DNA of 64,000 nt from Pectinatus cerevisiiphilus (GCF_004341685.1 NZ_SMAA01000004.1:1-64000), one strand, 5' to 3'; positions 1 through 10,823 are shown, counted from the stretch's first letter. Made by a program: numbers and translations. Notes: generated by a model from the letters alone, not told the origin.

Positions 1-63
1 TGCCCACTTCGAACATACAGTCGAATCTGGAGCATAGTCAGTAGATGCACATATAAAATTTGA

Positions 64-1041
64 AGAATTACTGACAACTACCTTGACATTGAGCGTTCTG
101 GAGTATTGATTGGTATTGAAATGATCATTCCCTTTATAAGAATTATCGTTACTAATCTATCAGGAACCCTACTAAAAAATATTATTCTTTCCGACATAGA
201 AATAGTTCCAAAATCCTTTATACAACAATTTATTAAAACTTTAACCACATTGAAAGCACAATATAAATCTTACAAATTAGGAATAATAGGGATAGGATTT
301 GCTTTTCCAAATTATAATCATAAAACTGGCATAATAGAAAACATACCCAATATGCAAAAATGGAATCAATTTCCTATTCTGCAAGAACTAGAGAAATGCA
401 AATTAGACATTCCATTTTTTATTCAATCTACTGTACAGGCAGCTACTATGGGGAAAATTCATTTTGGAAAGGCCAATCCTTTTGAACAACTTGTATATAT
501 TTCTGGAACCTGGGGGATCAGTGCCAGCATGTATTCAAATGGTAACTTGATTTCTGGGCAACATGGCTTTGCTGGAAGAATTGGACATTCCATTATTGAT
601 GTAAATGGGCGACAATGTATATGTGGAAACAAGGGATGTTTGGAAGAATACGCATCCATTCGTGCGCTATTTAAGAAACTATATCCAGGACAATCTCAGC
701 AGCATAAATACATCGAAGAAATTTTAAAAAGAGTCAAAAAATAAGAACCTATAGTCATAGAGTCCCTTTATGAAATAGTACAGTATTTAGCAATTGTTGT
801 AGTCAATATCGTTAACATATTCAATCCAAGTTGTATATGTATTGGCGGTAATCTCGGTTTGATAATAGAAGCTTCACTAATGTTGGAAAAAATAAATACC
901 ATTGTCTCTCAAATGTTGCCAAAACGCTATTGGGAATCTTTAAACATCTACTGTTCAAGTTTGGGAAAGCTTGGCGTTACATATGGTTGCATTGCCGTCG
1001 TAAGAGAGCAATTACTTAGTATTTTAGACAAAACTCTCTAA
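64..1041 (+). pseudogene. ROK-family protein (sugar kinase/repressor) remnant, interrupted by in-frame TAA
   Basis: The same frame is open from about 64 to 744 and again from 745 to 1041, separated only by a TAA at 742-744. The first part carries ROK hallmarks: an ISGTWGISASMYSNG segment, the HGFAGRIGH motif, and the zinc-binding CICGNKGCLEEYAS motif near 619-660. The part after the stop reads LAIVVVNIVNIFNPSCICIGG, the family's C-terminal helix and glycine loop, so both halves belong to one protein. The N-terminal helix-turn-helix of ROK repressors is absent: a TGA lies at 61-63 in this frame and nothing HTH-like was seen in the other frames. Translation of the first half could begin at TTG 106 or ATG 121. 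Whether it was a repressor or a glucokinase-like enzyme cannot be settled. I infer a decayed gene; a base error at 742-744 is the alternative. Confidence 0.8.
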
Positions 1042-1107
1042 GTTAAATATTAAATTTAAACTATATCAAATAGAACTAAACAATAAAACAAAGGATAGGT
1101 GAAAATC

Positions 1108-1626
1108 ATGACAAATACAATTTTGCGAACAGAACTTGGCGATATTACGGCCAGACATTATGCCGATACCATTGTTAATGCAGCTAATAACAGTCTACTA
1201 GGTGGTGGTGGAGTAGATGGAGCTATCCATAAAGCTGCTGGACCGGAATTACTGGCAGAGTGCCGGACACTCAATGGCTGCAAAACTGGAGAAGCAAAGC
1301 TCACTAAGGCGTATAAGCTGCCATGCGACTATGTAATCCACACAGTAGGTCCAGTTTGGCATGGTGGAAAACACAGTGAGGCAGAACTGCTGGCAGACTG
1401 CTACCGTAATTCATTACAGTTAGCTCTAAATCACAATATTCGTAATGTAGCATTTTCATCTATCTCTACTGGTGTATACTCCTATCCAGTTCAAGCCGCG
1501 GCAAAAATAGCAGTATATACAGTCAGGAAATTCTTGCAGGCTAATCCAAAAGCATTTGATGATATATTATGGGTACTGTTTGATGAACATACTAAACTTA
1601 TTTACGATGAAACCTTACGATCATAA
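1108..1626 (+). CDS. Macro-domain protein, YmdB-like O-acetyl-ADP-ribose deacetylase
   Basis: The whole protein of about 172 residues is one macro domain. It shows the ADP-ribose-binding segments [20 protein letters not shown] and ISTGVYSYP plus HTVGPVW, as in E. coli YmdB. Such enzymes hydrolyse O-acetyl-ADP-ribose and remove ADP-ribose from protein side chains in the cytoplasm. I chose ATG 1108, with an AGGTG ribosome site 6-7 bases upstream; a GTG at 1099 is an in-frame alternative. It lies between a broken ROK gene and an exported peptidase, 59 bases before the latter. No ADP-ribosyltransferase partner is visible, so its substrate is unknown. Confidence 0.9.
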   Translation: MTNTILRTELGDITARHYADTIVNAANNSLLGGGGVDGAIHKAAGPELLAECRTLNGCKTGEAKLTKAYKLPCDYVIHTVGPVWHGGKHSEAELLADCYRNSLQLALNHNIRNVAFSSISTGVYSYPVQAAAKIAVYTVRKFLQANPKAFDDILWVLFDEHTKLIYDETLRS

Positions 1627-1685
1627 ATATGACAAGGCTTGACTATTTGTTCATTACGGTAGAAAATCATTGGGGAGATGATTAA

Positions 1686-2759
1686 GTGAATTTTATTCGA
1701 TTGCTAACAGGATTTTTACTAATGGGGTTTCTGACTTTTTTAATGAATGGTACAATTGAGGCAGCTCCACATGAGCACAGTGAAGCTCTGCACGAAATCA
1801 AGATTCAGGATATTGAGGGAGTCCATATTGGTAATGCACAAGACAATGCAGCTAAGACCGGTGTAACAGCCATGATTTTTCCGCAGGGGGCACAAGCTGG
1901 TGTAGATATTTCTGGTGGCGGCCCAGCTTCACGGGAGACACCCGTGTTGTCACCAACAACTAATCCAACACCACTCAATGCGTTGGTATTATCTGGTGGT
2001 TCTGCCTATGGTTTAGCAGCAGCTAACGGTGTAATGCAGTATCTAGAAGAACACAATATTGGTTTTAATACTGGCTTTGCACTGGTCCCAATCGTCTGCC
2101 AGAGTGATATTTACGATTTATCATATGGCAGCAACAAGATCCGGCCAGATAGTAAAATGGGGTATGCAGCCTGCGAAGATGCTATGTATAACAATAATCC
2201 ACGTATGGGGTCGGTCGGTGCCGGCACCGGTGCGACAGTGGGTAAATTATATGGTATGAAACAATCAGAAAAATCCGGGCTTGGCATCTATGCAGTGCAA
2301 ATGGGCAATATAAAAATAGCGGCTGTAGTTACTGTCAATGCGCTTGGTGATATTTATGATGCAGAAAGCGGTCAAAAGCTTGCAGGTCTAAAAACACCTG
2401 ACCGCAAGGCATTTCTTGATAGCAGTCAGGAAATGTACCGTGCTGGCGCAAAAATCAAAAGTGACCGTACCAATACGACAATTGGTGCGATCATTACCAA
2501 TGCATCTTTTGATAAGACACAGTTGACGAAAATAGCTTCTATGACGCGTAATGCTTATGCCCGTTGTATTAGACCGGTTGGTACATTAGCCGATGGTGAT
2601 ACAATCTATGCTGTTTCCGTTGGTGATCAAAAGGCCGATCTGAACACTATTGGAACCTTAGCAGCCGATGTAATGTCTGAAGCCATCAAGCGGGCTGTAG
2701 AATCATCAGCTATGGATGATACTGATTATCTGGCAAATTGTCGCTCAATAGGAAAGTAA
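1686..2759 (+). CDS. P1-family (S58, DmpA-like) peptidase with signal peptide
   Basis: This 357-residue protein matches the P1/DmpA N-terminal-nucleophile family, which includes aminopeptidases and nylon-oligomer hydrolases that cleave themselves into two chains. Family segments are LVLSGGSAYGLAAANGVM (about 100-117), GSVGAGTGATVGK (about 175-187) and NTTIG (263-267), where the likely self-cleavage is N263/T264 and T264 would be the nucleophile. The first ~27 residues are a hydrophobic stretch followed by EAAP, a plausible signal peptide, which is not typical of DmpA itself. The start is GTG 1686 behind a GGGGAGAT ribosome site. Substrate is unknown; export suggests periplasmic peptide or amide turnover. 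Confidence 0.85.
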   Translation: MNFIRLLTGFLLMGFLTFLMNGTIEAAPHEHSEALHEIKIQDIEGVHIGNAQDNAAKTGVTAMIFPQGAQAGVDISGGGPASRETPVLSPTTNPTPLNALVLSGGSAYGLAAANGVMQYLEEHNIGFNTGFALVPIVCQSDIYDLSYGSNKIRPDSKMGYAACEDAMYNNNPRMGSVGAGTGATVGKLYGMKQSEKSGLGIYAVQMGNIKIAAVVTVNALGDIYDAESGQKLAGLKTPDRKAFLDSSQEMYRAGAKIKSDRTNTTIGAIITNASFDKTQLTKIASMTRNAYARCIRPVGTLADGDTIYAVSVGDQKADLNTIGTLAADVMSEAIKRAVESSAMDDTDYLANCRSIGK

Positions 2760-2794
2760 GGCAGCACTGCTCATTTTAAAATAATGTATAAATT

Positions 2795-2825
2795 CCCATC
2801 CGCTAACGGGTGGGTTTTCTTTTTC
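2795..2825 (+). terminator. Intrinsic terminator after P1 peptidase
   Basis: CCCATCCG and CGGGTGGG form an 8-bp stem (one G-U pair) around a CTAA loop, followed by TTTTCTTTTTC. It begins 35 bases after the peptidase stop. Confidence 0.8.
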
Positions 2826-3203
2826 AAAGAAAAGCAAATTACACTTAAATGCGTTCTTATTAAACTACCTATTATTCAATTTACTTGCTACGATATTTAT
2901 AATGATGTATTTTTTACTTTTATTTATTAACGATCACTATGCGGCCTTAAATATTTCTGTTGTTATCCTTCAGCTAGACATCCATACAAGAATAATGTTT
3001 GCGAATAAATGAACCATCCCTTGCATTCAGCACAATCATAAAGTATGAAGACTCGTAGATTATAAGAATTTACTATGTTATAATAAAAAAATATCATATT
3101 GTTCAGAATTTATAAGTGATATTTTACGATTATGCTATTATGAAATATATCCAGCACAGCTTAGAATAGCATTATTGGAAGTAATAAAACAGGTGGTTAT
3201 CTT
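2826..3203 (+). promoter_or_regulatory. Gene-free stretch with probable promoter of the helicase-nuclease gene
   Basis: No gene is seen here. An extended -10 box, TG-T-TATAAT, lies at 3076-3084; no good -35 box is visible, as is common for extended -10 promoters. An AGGTGG ribosome site precedes ATG 3204. The rest is AT-rich sequence without recognised structure. Confidence 0.45.
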
Positions 3204-6200
3204 ATGAATGAGCAGCAAAAAGGAAAAGTACTTGACTTATTTCAGTTTATTCGCTCGATAAGTTCATTGAAAACAAATATAGTAAAGAATATTCATGAAC
3301 AAAACTGGTATCGTTTTTTAGATATGATCCCACAGGATGAACAAAATATTCTATTAAAATATAGAGATCATTTTGAAAATGACGGTCAAACGAGCGCGAT
3401 AAAAGACAACAGTATCCTGTCTGTCCATAAACCTGCATTTCAGCCCTGCCCAATTCCAAATGAAATATTTAAAGAATGGTTAGAAAATGGATGGAATAAT
3501 TTTTTTAATTCTGTAACCCTCAAAAAAAAGAAATTTTTCCCCAATAATAATAAAAGTGAATCGGGCTATTATGAAAACTTTGGGGACAGCGCACTGAGGA
3601 CAAAGCTTTATACCAAATGGTTGAAACAACGCAATATTTGGGCTGCCAAGCAACAGCAAATTCATCTGATTCGACGTTTTTTTGTAGATTTATACCAATT
3701 ATATGTTGATCTAGAACGAGACGCAGAAACTATCGAATTAATGATAGGTAATGGTATCCTCATGGATGGAAAGAAAAGAATAGTAAACCATCCAATCTTA
3801 TTAAAAAAAGTAAAAATGAAATTTGATCCGGATACAAATACTCTCTCAATTTGTGATACCAATATCGAATCAGAGCTATATACCACGTTATTAAGTAATA
3901 TTGATGGCATTAATCATACTGTTGTCCAAAAATTAAAGGAAGATTTATTTGCTGGCGATTATCATCCATTAGATCGCCATGATGCATATAATTTTTTGAA
4001 GGTTGCAATTCATAGCTTATGTCCAGAGAGCCTTTTCTTATATAAAGACGAAACCATACCTGATGGTACAGAGGATAAATTATTTTTATCAATTCGCCCA
4101 GTATTGTTTGTACGGAAAAAAACAGATGGTCTGGAGCAATTTATCGAACAAACTTTAGAAACAATCAAAAAAACGAATTTTATACCAACAACATTGATTG
4201 ATATTATTGGAGGAGGAATGTTACCTCCTAAAGAGCCTAATAAAGAAAAGACACTGGAACAGGCATTGGCGGAAATTGGTGGTGAGGACGCAGATATTTT
4301 GCTAGCCAAACCAGCTAATAAAGAACAGCTAGAAATTGCCCAGCAAATTGAACGTCATGATGCTGTATTAGTACAAGGTCCTCCCGGCACAGGAAAAACA
4401 CATACAATAGCTAATCTTATGGGACATTTTCTCGCAAGAGGCAGGAGTGTATTAATTACCAGCTATACCAAGAAAGCTCTATCGGTTTTAAAGGGACAAG
4501 TACCAGAAACATTGCAGAATCTATGTGTGGCTGTTCTAGACGATTCCAATGATGATATGGAAAAAGCAATAGACGGTATTACAGAATATCTTTCACGTTA
4601 TACCTCTAATGAGCTACAAAAGAAAGCAGAAACAGCCAAACGTTCACGTGAAGAAATTATAGCTGCACTGGCAGAGACACGAGGAAAACTTTATGCCATA
4701 AAATTTAGTGAATTTAAACCGATTACTTATCAAGGCGATAATATATCACCATCAGCCGCAGCAAGATTTGTGCATGAAAATAGTGATAGTCTGTCATATA
4801 TTCCAGGGAAAGTCGTGCTTTATCGTCCGTTACCTTTGAGCTTTGATGAGCTATCGACACTATATCATAGCAATACAGAACTCTCAAATACAGAAGAACA
4901 AGAATTGAACTGTGTACTACCTGATCCAATAAAGATATTAGCTCCTGAACATTTCCAACAATTACTAACTTCCACTGAACAGGCGCGGAAGGAAATTCAG
5001 CAACTAGCAGCATCGCTTGGGTTACAATACCGCTTTGATGATTATAACAGAGAGCTTATCTTATTTTCTGATAAAACAACAATGACCTTAAAAAAATCAG
5101 ATAGTAAGTCTATTCAAGCCCTAAATGCATATTTGAATACTTTTGAACAGATCAAAGACTGGATGACCTATGCAGCTGTTGATGGAAAACATGGCGGTGG
5201 TGCACGTAAAAGATGGGAAATTCTTCTAGATAGTATCGAAAAAACATGTACCTTTGCCGATGAAATTGTTGAAACGACCTTTGGTAAAACGGTAAAATTC
5301 AGTGAAGGTTGCGATTTCTCACTGCTTTCTACAACAGTTGAAAAAATGCAGAAAATCTTTTCTGCTAGCGGGAAAATTGGACGCTGGAAACGCATGTTCA
5401 ATAAACACTATGATCAAGTTGATCATATGGTGTCAATTAATGCACAGGCAATTTCATCAGCCCAAGATTGTGTAACCGTATTAAATGAAATTCAATTAAG
5501 GAAACTCAAAGAGCAATGTGCAAATTATTGGGATGAACTCTTGGCAATACATGAGGTTCCAAAATTTATGGAGCTAAACGATAGTGTAGAACCAGAACAT
5601 ATTGCCCGGAATATGATTAAACCCATTACCAGATACCTAGACTGGTATAAAAAAGAATTTGGTGACCTAGTTGTTCTTATGGAAAATATGGGTTTAGCTA
5701 AAGAAAAGGTTTTTCAGCATGAACAGTTTGATTCTGAAATTGAAGTTGTGCAACATATTCTGCAAGCAGTGAAGCAAACACTGCCATGCTTTGTGAAATT
5801 ACAGACATCCCTTTTGCATTACACAGATGCAATGCAGGAGCTTTCCAAAGCTGAAGTCCAGTTTGCTACCTTGACAGCTAACCACTCCAACGTGTGCAGC
5901 GCATTACAGAAAGCATTCTTAGCACAAGATGCTGCATCATATGCGACAAGTTTTTCAAAATTAAAGCAGCTTTATACAAAATACGCCATACAGCAAGAAC
6001 GAGAAGTATTACTGCAGCGTTTATATGCTGTTGCACCGGAATGGTCAAACAGTATTCGAGATCGCATAGGTATTCATGGAGAAGGGCAAGTACCAGATAC
6101 CATCGATGAAGCCTGGCATTGGAAACAATATTCGGGAATTTTACAGGAATTAACGAAAGAACCATTTTCTGAATTACAGCGTAAAAGCTTGAGCTTAAGT

Positions 6201-7793
6201 CAAAGCTATCGAAGAATTACGGCAGAATTAGCGGAATATAGCGCGTGGTATTATTTACTGAAGCGTACAGAAACCAATCTTGATATGCGGCAGGCCCTGC
6301 AAGGTTGGAAGCAAACGATGAAAAAAATTGGCAAAGGAACCGGTAAAAATGTCCCACGCTTACGCATGGCAGCTCGAAAACTCATGGCACAATGTCAAAA
6401 CGCGGTACCAGCCTGGATTATGACCATCAACACAGTGATGCACAGTCTCGTGCCAGGAAAAAATCTTTTTGATGTCATCATCATTGATGAAGCAAGCCAG
6501 GCTGACATTTCTGCATTACCAATTGCTTATCTGGCAAAAAAAATTATTGTCGTTGGTGATGATAAACAGGTCAGCCCAATGGCTGTTGGCATGGATATTG
6601 ACAAAGTTAATGCCTTAGCTGATATGTATATCAAAGATAAAATCCCCAATTGGCAGTTATACACTGCTACCTCATCACTCTACGATATTGCCAAGACAGC
6701 CTTTCGGCCATTGATGCTGCACGAGCATTTCCGTTGCGTACCAGATATTATTGGTTTTAGTAATATGCTCAGCTATGATTATAAGATCAAACCATTGCGT
6801 GACACCAGTGACTGCAAACTTTTGCCTGCAACTGTAAATTATTATAGTGCCGGAATACGCGAGTACAAGATCAATCGAATTGAGGCTGAAAACATTACAG
6901 CTTTACTTATAGCTTGTCTGGATTTACCAGAATATCAAGGAAAAACCTTTGGTGTAATTTCTCTCCTCGGTGACCAACAGGCTAAATATATACAAAAATT
7001 GTTATTTGAAAAATTAGATCCTGTAATCTTAGAGGAATGACGTATCCTTTGCGGTGATGCTTCAAATTTCCAAGGTGATGAAAGAGATGTTATCTTTTTG
7101 TCTATGGTAGACAGCAATGAAAGTGACGGTCCATTACGTATGACTGCCTTCGGAGCGGACGATTCAACTAAGAAACGTTATAATGTTGCTGCGAGCCGTG
7201 CAAAAGATCAGCTTTGGGTAGTGCATTCTTTGGATGTATCGAAGGATTTAAAGCAGGGAGATATACGGAAAACCCTGCTTGACTATGCAACAGAACCGTC
7301 TGCAATAGATATTACGCGACAGAAAGCAACTGAAGAAGCAGAATCTCCATTTGAAGAGTCTGTAGCAAAAAATCTGATAGAAAAAGGTTATCAGGTGGTT
7401 CAACAATGGCCAGTCGGTGCCTATCGCATTGATATGGTTATTGTCGACGGTCAAGAAAGAGTTGCTATCGAATGTGACGGAGAGCGTTGGCACAGTGGTG
7501 AAGAAAAGATACGACAGGATATGGAACGACAAACTATTTTAGAACGTCTTGGCTGGCGTTTCATCCGTATTCGTGGTAGTGAATATTATCGCGATCCCGA
7601 AAGAACCATAGGACACGTAATAAACACTGTACACGAAATGGGGCTTCGCCCCGTAGGCCAAATGGTCACTGCACAACCAGAAAGCACATTGCTCCAGAAG
7701 GTTAAACGTAAGGCAGCAGAGTACATGGCGAATTGGAATGCAAAGCCATCACTAGCAATTAGTAAATACTCTACATACTACAATGATAAGTAA
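3204..7793 (+). pseudogene. SF1 DNA helicase fused to a DUF559/Vsr-like nuclease, split by in-frame TGA
   Basis: One reading frame spans the region except for a TGA at 7038-7040. Before it (1278 codons) are Walker A VQGPPGTGKTHT near residue 390, Walker B VIIIDEASQAD near 1090 with VVGDDKQVSP, and HFRCVPDIIGFSN near 1175, all typical of UPF1/Dna2-like superfamily-1 helicases. After it come NFQGDERDVIFLSMVD and VAASRAKDQLWVVHS (helicase motifs V-VI), then a PD-(D/E)XK-like nuclease with GAYRIDMVI, AIECDGERWH and ERLGWRFIRIRGSEYYRD. The stop falls where family members usually have Arg, so a CGA-to-TGA change is the simplest cause. The second piece might start at ATG 7104 but would lack motif I. 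Related helicase-nuclease fusions occur in accessory regions and some act against phage; that role here is inference. Confidence 0.85.
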
Positions 7794-7818
7794 GCAAATC
7801 AAATAGTATATTAAAATG

Positions 7819-7865
7819 CCGCTGATTTTGTATATAGCTACAGAATCGGCGGTATATATTTTCTG
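7819..7865 (+). terminator. Probable terminator after helicase-nuclease gene
   Basis: CCGCTGATTTTGT (from 7819) pairs with ACAGAATCGGCGG (to 7852) through 13 positions with G-U pairs, followed by an AT-rich tract TATATATTTTC. It sits between the helicase-nuclease gene and the convergent EFR1 gene. Confidence 0.6.
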
Positions 7866-7927
7866 GGTTATCGTTAATAGTGAGAATTATCTTTTACCAT
7901 TCTCACACCTAATTAAACCTACTTCTA

Positions 7928-8704
7928 TCATCCGACAAACAAATCCTGGGCATGAACTGCCGGATGGTGATATCTCTTTTTCCCTATTGAGTCTTGTTTA
8001 TATTCTATTGCTTGGGATGGACACCAATGTAAACAAGCGAGGCATTGTTCACACTGATGCTTCCATGCCGGTCTACCATGCACAATCTCTATATTTCCTG
8101 CCGGACATACTTTGCTACAAACAGCACACCCTGTACAGTTTTCATTTGTCCAAAAATTATTATCCGTATCATTTGGTTTAAATGCAGCATACATTTTCCT
8201 ATCGTTTGCCGCATCATTCAGCAATGGCAAATCATTTTCAAAATTTTTCTCGATTTTAGCAGCAATATCTTCACATCTATAAGGTTCAGCTTTAATTCTG
8301 TCTTTAAAATCCTTTTCCGGATGGGGATAATACATAAACCACATGCTCCCCGGCATAGACACACCAAAGTTGGCATTTAAATGCGCACCTTTACTTTTAA
8401 GCATAGTATTTATCTGTTCAAAAGCTAAGGCCGCATTGCTACCAAAATTTGCTACTGCAAAAAAATATGTATTGGTATTAACTACCAAATTTTCGATAAA
8501 CTTCTCCATCATACAGGGAAGTCCCCTAAAATAGACAGGAAATACAAATCCTATTTTAAGGGATTGCTTATTTGCTGTTATACGCAAATTATTATATGTA
8601 ACACGGATAATCTCAGAATCATTGATGCCATTGCTTAAATCACTGGCTATTTTAAAGGAATTTCCCGTACCACTAAAGTAATAAATAGTTGTTTTCTTTG
8701 CCAT
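7928..8704 (-). CDS. EFR1-type flavodoxin fused to a 2[4Fe-4S] ferredoxin
   Basis: The 258-residue protein starts with a flavodoxin-like fold; YYFSGTGNS near residues 8-16 is the flavin phosphate loop. It ends with two ferredoxin motifs, CTGCAVCSKVCP and CEQCLACLHWCP, which would bind two [4Fe-4S] clusters. Proteins of this layout (EFR1 family) are anaerobe electron carriers of unassigned partner. It is transcribed alone on the minus strand, converging with the helicase-nuclease gene and separated from rnhA by a hairpin. No redox partner gene is adjacent, so the process served is unknown. Confidence 0.88.
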   Translation of the reverse strand: MAKKTTIYYFSGTGNSFKIASDLSNGINDSEIIRVTYNNLRITANKQSLKIGFVFPVYFRGLPCMMEKFIENLVVNTNTYFFAVANFGSNAALAFEQINTMLKSKGAHLNANFGVSMPGSMWFMYYPHPEKDFKDRIKAEPYRCEDIAAKIEKNFENDLPLLNDAANDRKMYAAFKPNDTDNNFWTNENCTGCAVCSKVCPAGNIEIVHGRPAWKHQCEQCLACLHWCPSQAIEYKQDSIGKKRYHHPAVHAQDLFVG

Positions 8705-8806
8705 AATTTCTTCATTCTTTCCATCATCAACTCAAGCACCGCATATTATAATTGCTGTACATTCCAACTCTATCAATGCTCTCCACTTTTATATAAGTTA
8801 TAACAA

Positions 8807-8861
8807 AATACTCCTTTCATGTGCAGAATTGGCTCTAGCAGACATGAAAGAAGTATTTTTT
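8807..8861. terminator. Long-stem hairpin, terminator after rnhA
   Basis: AATACTCCTTTCATGT (8807-8822) and ACATGAAAGAAGTATT (8842-8857) form a near-perfect 16-bp stem with a 19-base loop. On the plus strand it is followed by a T run; on the minus strand, the direction of rnhA, by TTTTG. It separates the rnhA operon from the EFR1 gene. Confidence 0.65.
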
Positions 8862-8879
8862 AACCATTACTATATATAT

Positions 8880-9470
8880 TTACAAACCAAGTTCTTTTTT
8901 TGCTAATTTATCTACCAATTCATTGCCTTTCACGCCTGTATGGCCTGTCACTTTTTTAAAGCGCACAATATCTTTATACTCCTGCATAAAGGTTGCATAC
9001 TGTGCTGTTCCCGGCTTATTGGTTTTCCAGCGTCCCTGTGCCCATTCAGAGATGCCTATATAATCATGGCAAATAACTATCGGCGCAATTTTATTTTTCT
9101 TTGCCCATTTAGCTGCCTGCATGGCAGCCTCTATTTCTCCTGCGACGTTATTCATTTTCGAATTTTCTGCTGACTGGCCGACACCGCTATCAGTATGTAT
9201 AAGCTGCCCCTTATAATAAACGGCTATTGCCCAACTGTATTTTCCTGCTATATACGAACCATCAACATAAACATAATATAAGTCTTCATCATTAGCCTCT
9301 GCCACACTTTTATCAAGACCTAAGTATGCTTCGGCTTCGGGCAATGATACAAAACCTTTATAAAGGGCTCCTGCAAAATGGTCTATTTGTTCTTTGCATT
9401 CTGCCCATGTTTTAAAGATTCCTGTTTTTCTTCCATTTTTCACTGCATAAAAATTTTTCTTTGCGGCCAA
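8880..9470 (-). CDS. rnhA: Ribonuclease HI with N-terminal hybrid-binding (viroplasmin-like) domain
   Basis: Residues ~6-45 (KNFYAVKNGRKTGIF, then HFAGALYKGF) form the viroplasmin/hybrid-binding domain found at the N-terminus of eukaryote-type RNases H1. The rest is the RNase H fold, with catalytic acids in YVDGSY, EIEAA, CHDYIGISEW and GNELVDKLAK. It cuts the RNA strand of RNA-DNA hybrids such as R-loops. I chose TTG 9470, preceded by AAGGAAGAG; an earlier in-frame TTG at 9527 has no ribosome site. It closely follows mtaD and is probably the last gene of that operon, ending at the long hairpin. Confidence 0.88.
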   Translation of the reverse strand: MAAKKNFYAVKNGRKTGIFKTWAECKEQIDHFAGALYKGFVSLPEAEAYLGLDKSVAEANDEDLYYVYVDGSYIAGKYSWAIAVYYKGQLIHTDSGVGQSAENSKMNNVAGEIEAAMQAAKWAKKNKIAPIVICHDYIGISEWAQGRWKTNKPGTAQYATFMQEYKDIVRFKKVTGHTGVKGNELVDKLAKKELGL

Positions 9471-9533
9471 ATCATCTCTTCCTTTTTGCTTTTGTAAAAT
9501 CAATAAATTGTTCCTATAATTTGCCAAACAGCA

Positions 9534-10823
9534 TCAATTTTTGAGTGTTTTACCCGTCAATTTTTCCGCGCATTTATTTGCTTCGTAGATAACTTTTTCT
9601 TCATCAATAGTCGTAAGCCGCCCTTTATCAAGAAGTATCTTACCATCTACTATTACAGTATCAACCATTGACGCATTAGCCGAATACACCAACAGCGATA
9701 CCGCATCATAGCATGGTGTCCACTGTGTACCCTGCATAGAAAACAGTGTTATATCTGCCTTCATTCCCGGTTCTATTTTTCCAGTATCAGCAAGTCCTAC
9801 AGCTTTTGCACCATAATATGTTCCCATTTTTAATGCCTCAGCGGCAGGTATTGCCAAAGGATCAAGTGTAGCAGCTTTATGAATCAACGCGGCCAGATTT
9901 ACTTCTTCCAACATATCCAAATTATTATTACTGGAAGCACCATCTGTTCCCAAACCGACACAGATATTTTCTTCAAGCAGTTTTTTTACTGGAGCTATAC
10001 CGCTGGCAAGTTTCAAATTACTGCCCGGATTATGCGCCACTCTGACATTATATTTTTTCATTATTGCTATATCTGCATCACTCAGATGAACACAATGTGC
10101 CGCCAACACACCGCAATCCAAAATCCCTACATCTTCCATCAAAGCTATCGGTGTTTTCCCGTATTTAGTCTGGCATTCTTTTACTTCGTCTTCCGTTTCA
10201 GCCAAATGGATATGAATTTGGGCATCATATTTTTGTGCTTTTTCAATTACTTTTTTAAGAAAATCCGGTGGACAGGTATAGGGGGCATGCGGGCCAAACA
10301 TAACTGTGATTCTGCCATCTGCGCCGTTATTATATTCTTCAAAGAGCGTACAATTTTCTTGTAGTGCCGCCATCCCATTAGGTGCCGCCCCGATCATTCC
10401 GCGTGATAAAACGGCACGTATACCTGTTTCTTCTACGGCTTCTGCCACTTTATCCATATCGCCATACATATCAGCAAATGTAGTCGTACCCGTCTTTATC
10501 ATTTCAGCAATTCCCAGCATTGCTCCCCAATATATATCGTCTTTTTTCATCTTAGCTTCTACTGGCCAAATTTTATTTTCTAACCAGTCCATCAACTTCA
10601 TATCGTCGGCATAACTGCGCAACATAGTCATTGACACATGCGTATGCGCGTTGACAAACCCCGGTATGGCTAGCTTGCCCTGCCCGTCTATAGTTTTATC
10701 CGCATTAAATTGTTCGGGAACTATTCCTATAGAAAAAATTTTATCGTCCTTTATGGTAATATTAGTTTTTTTAGTACTGCCATTTGGTAAAACGGCCAAT
10801 ACATTTTTTATCAGGGTATTCAT
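9534..10823 (-). CDS. mtaD: 5-methylthioadenosine/S-adenosylhomocysteine deaminase
   Basis: This 429-residue amidohydrolase has the metal-binding NAHTH (His60, His62), HIHLAET, HCVHLSD and the GTDGASSNNNLDM segment typical of MTA/SAH deaminases of the ATZ/TRZ family. These convert methylthioadenosine, S-adenosylhomocysteine or adenosine to inosine forms. Position 97 bases after ahcY and downstream of mtnP places it in a SAM by-product recycling operon, which supports this substrate over a guanine or chlorohydrolase role. A ribosome site AGGAAAG precedes ATG 10823. 5'-deoxyadenosine is another plausible substrate, given the radical SAM gene in the same operon. Confidence 0.9.
   Translation of the reverse strand: MNTLIKNVLAVLPNGSTKKTNITIKDDKIFSIGIVPEQFNADKTIDGQGKLAIPGFVNAHTHVSMTMLRSYADDMKLMDWLENKIWPVEAKMKKDDIYWGAMLGIAEMIKTGTTTFADMYGDMDKVAEAVEETGIRAVLSRGMIGAAPNGMAALQENCTLFEEYNNGADGRITVMFGPHAPYTCPPDFLKKVIEKAQKYDAQIHIHLAETEDEVKECQTKYGKTPIALMEDVGILDCGVLAAHCVHLSDADIAIMKKYNVRVAHNPGSNLKLASGIAPVKKLLEENICVGLGTDGASSNNNLDMLEEVNLAALIHKAATLDPLAIPAAEALKMGTYYGAKAVGLADTGKIEPGMKADITLFSMQGTQWTPCYDAVSLLVYSANASMVDTVIVDGKILLDKGRLTTIDEEKVIYEANKCAEKLTGKTLKN

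Noticed and set aside
7038-7040. TGA read as selenocysteine in the helicase
   Set aside because: The site normally holds Arg, and no SECIS-like hairpin was seen right after the codon.
7816-8181. Plus-strand frame of 121 codons
   Set aside because: It overlaps a terminator hairpin and is mostly antisense to the EFR1 gene.
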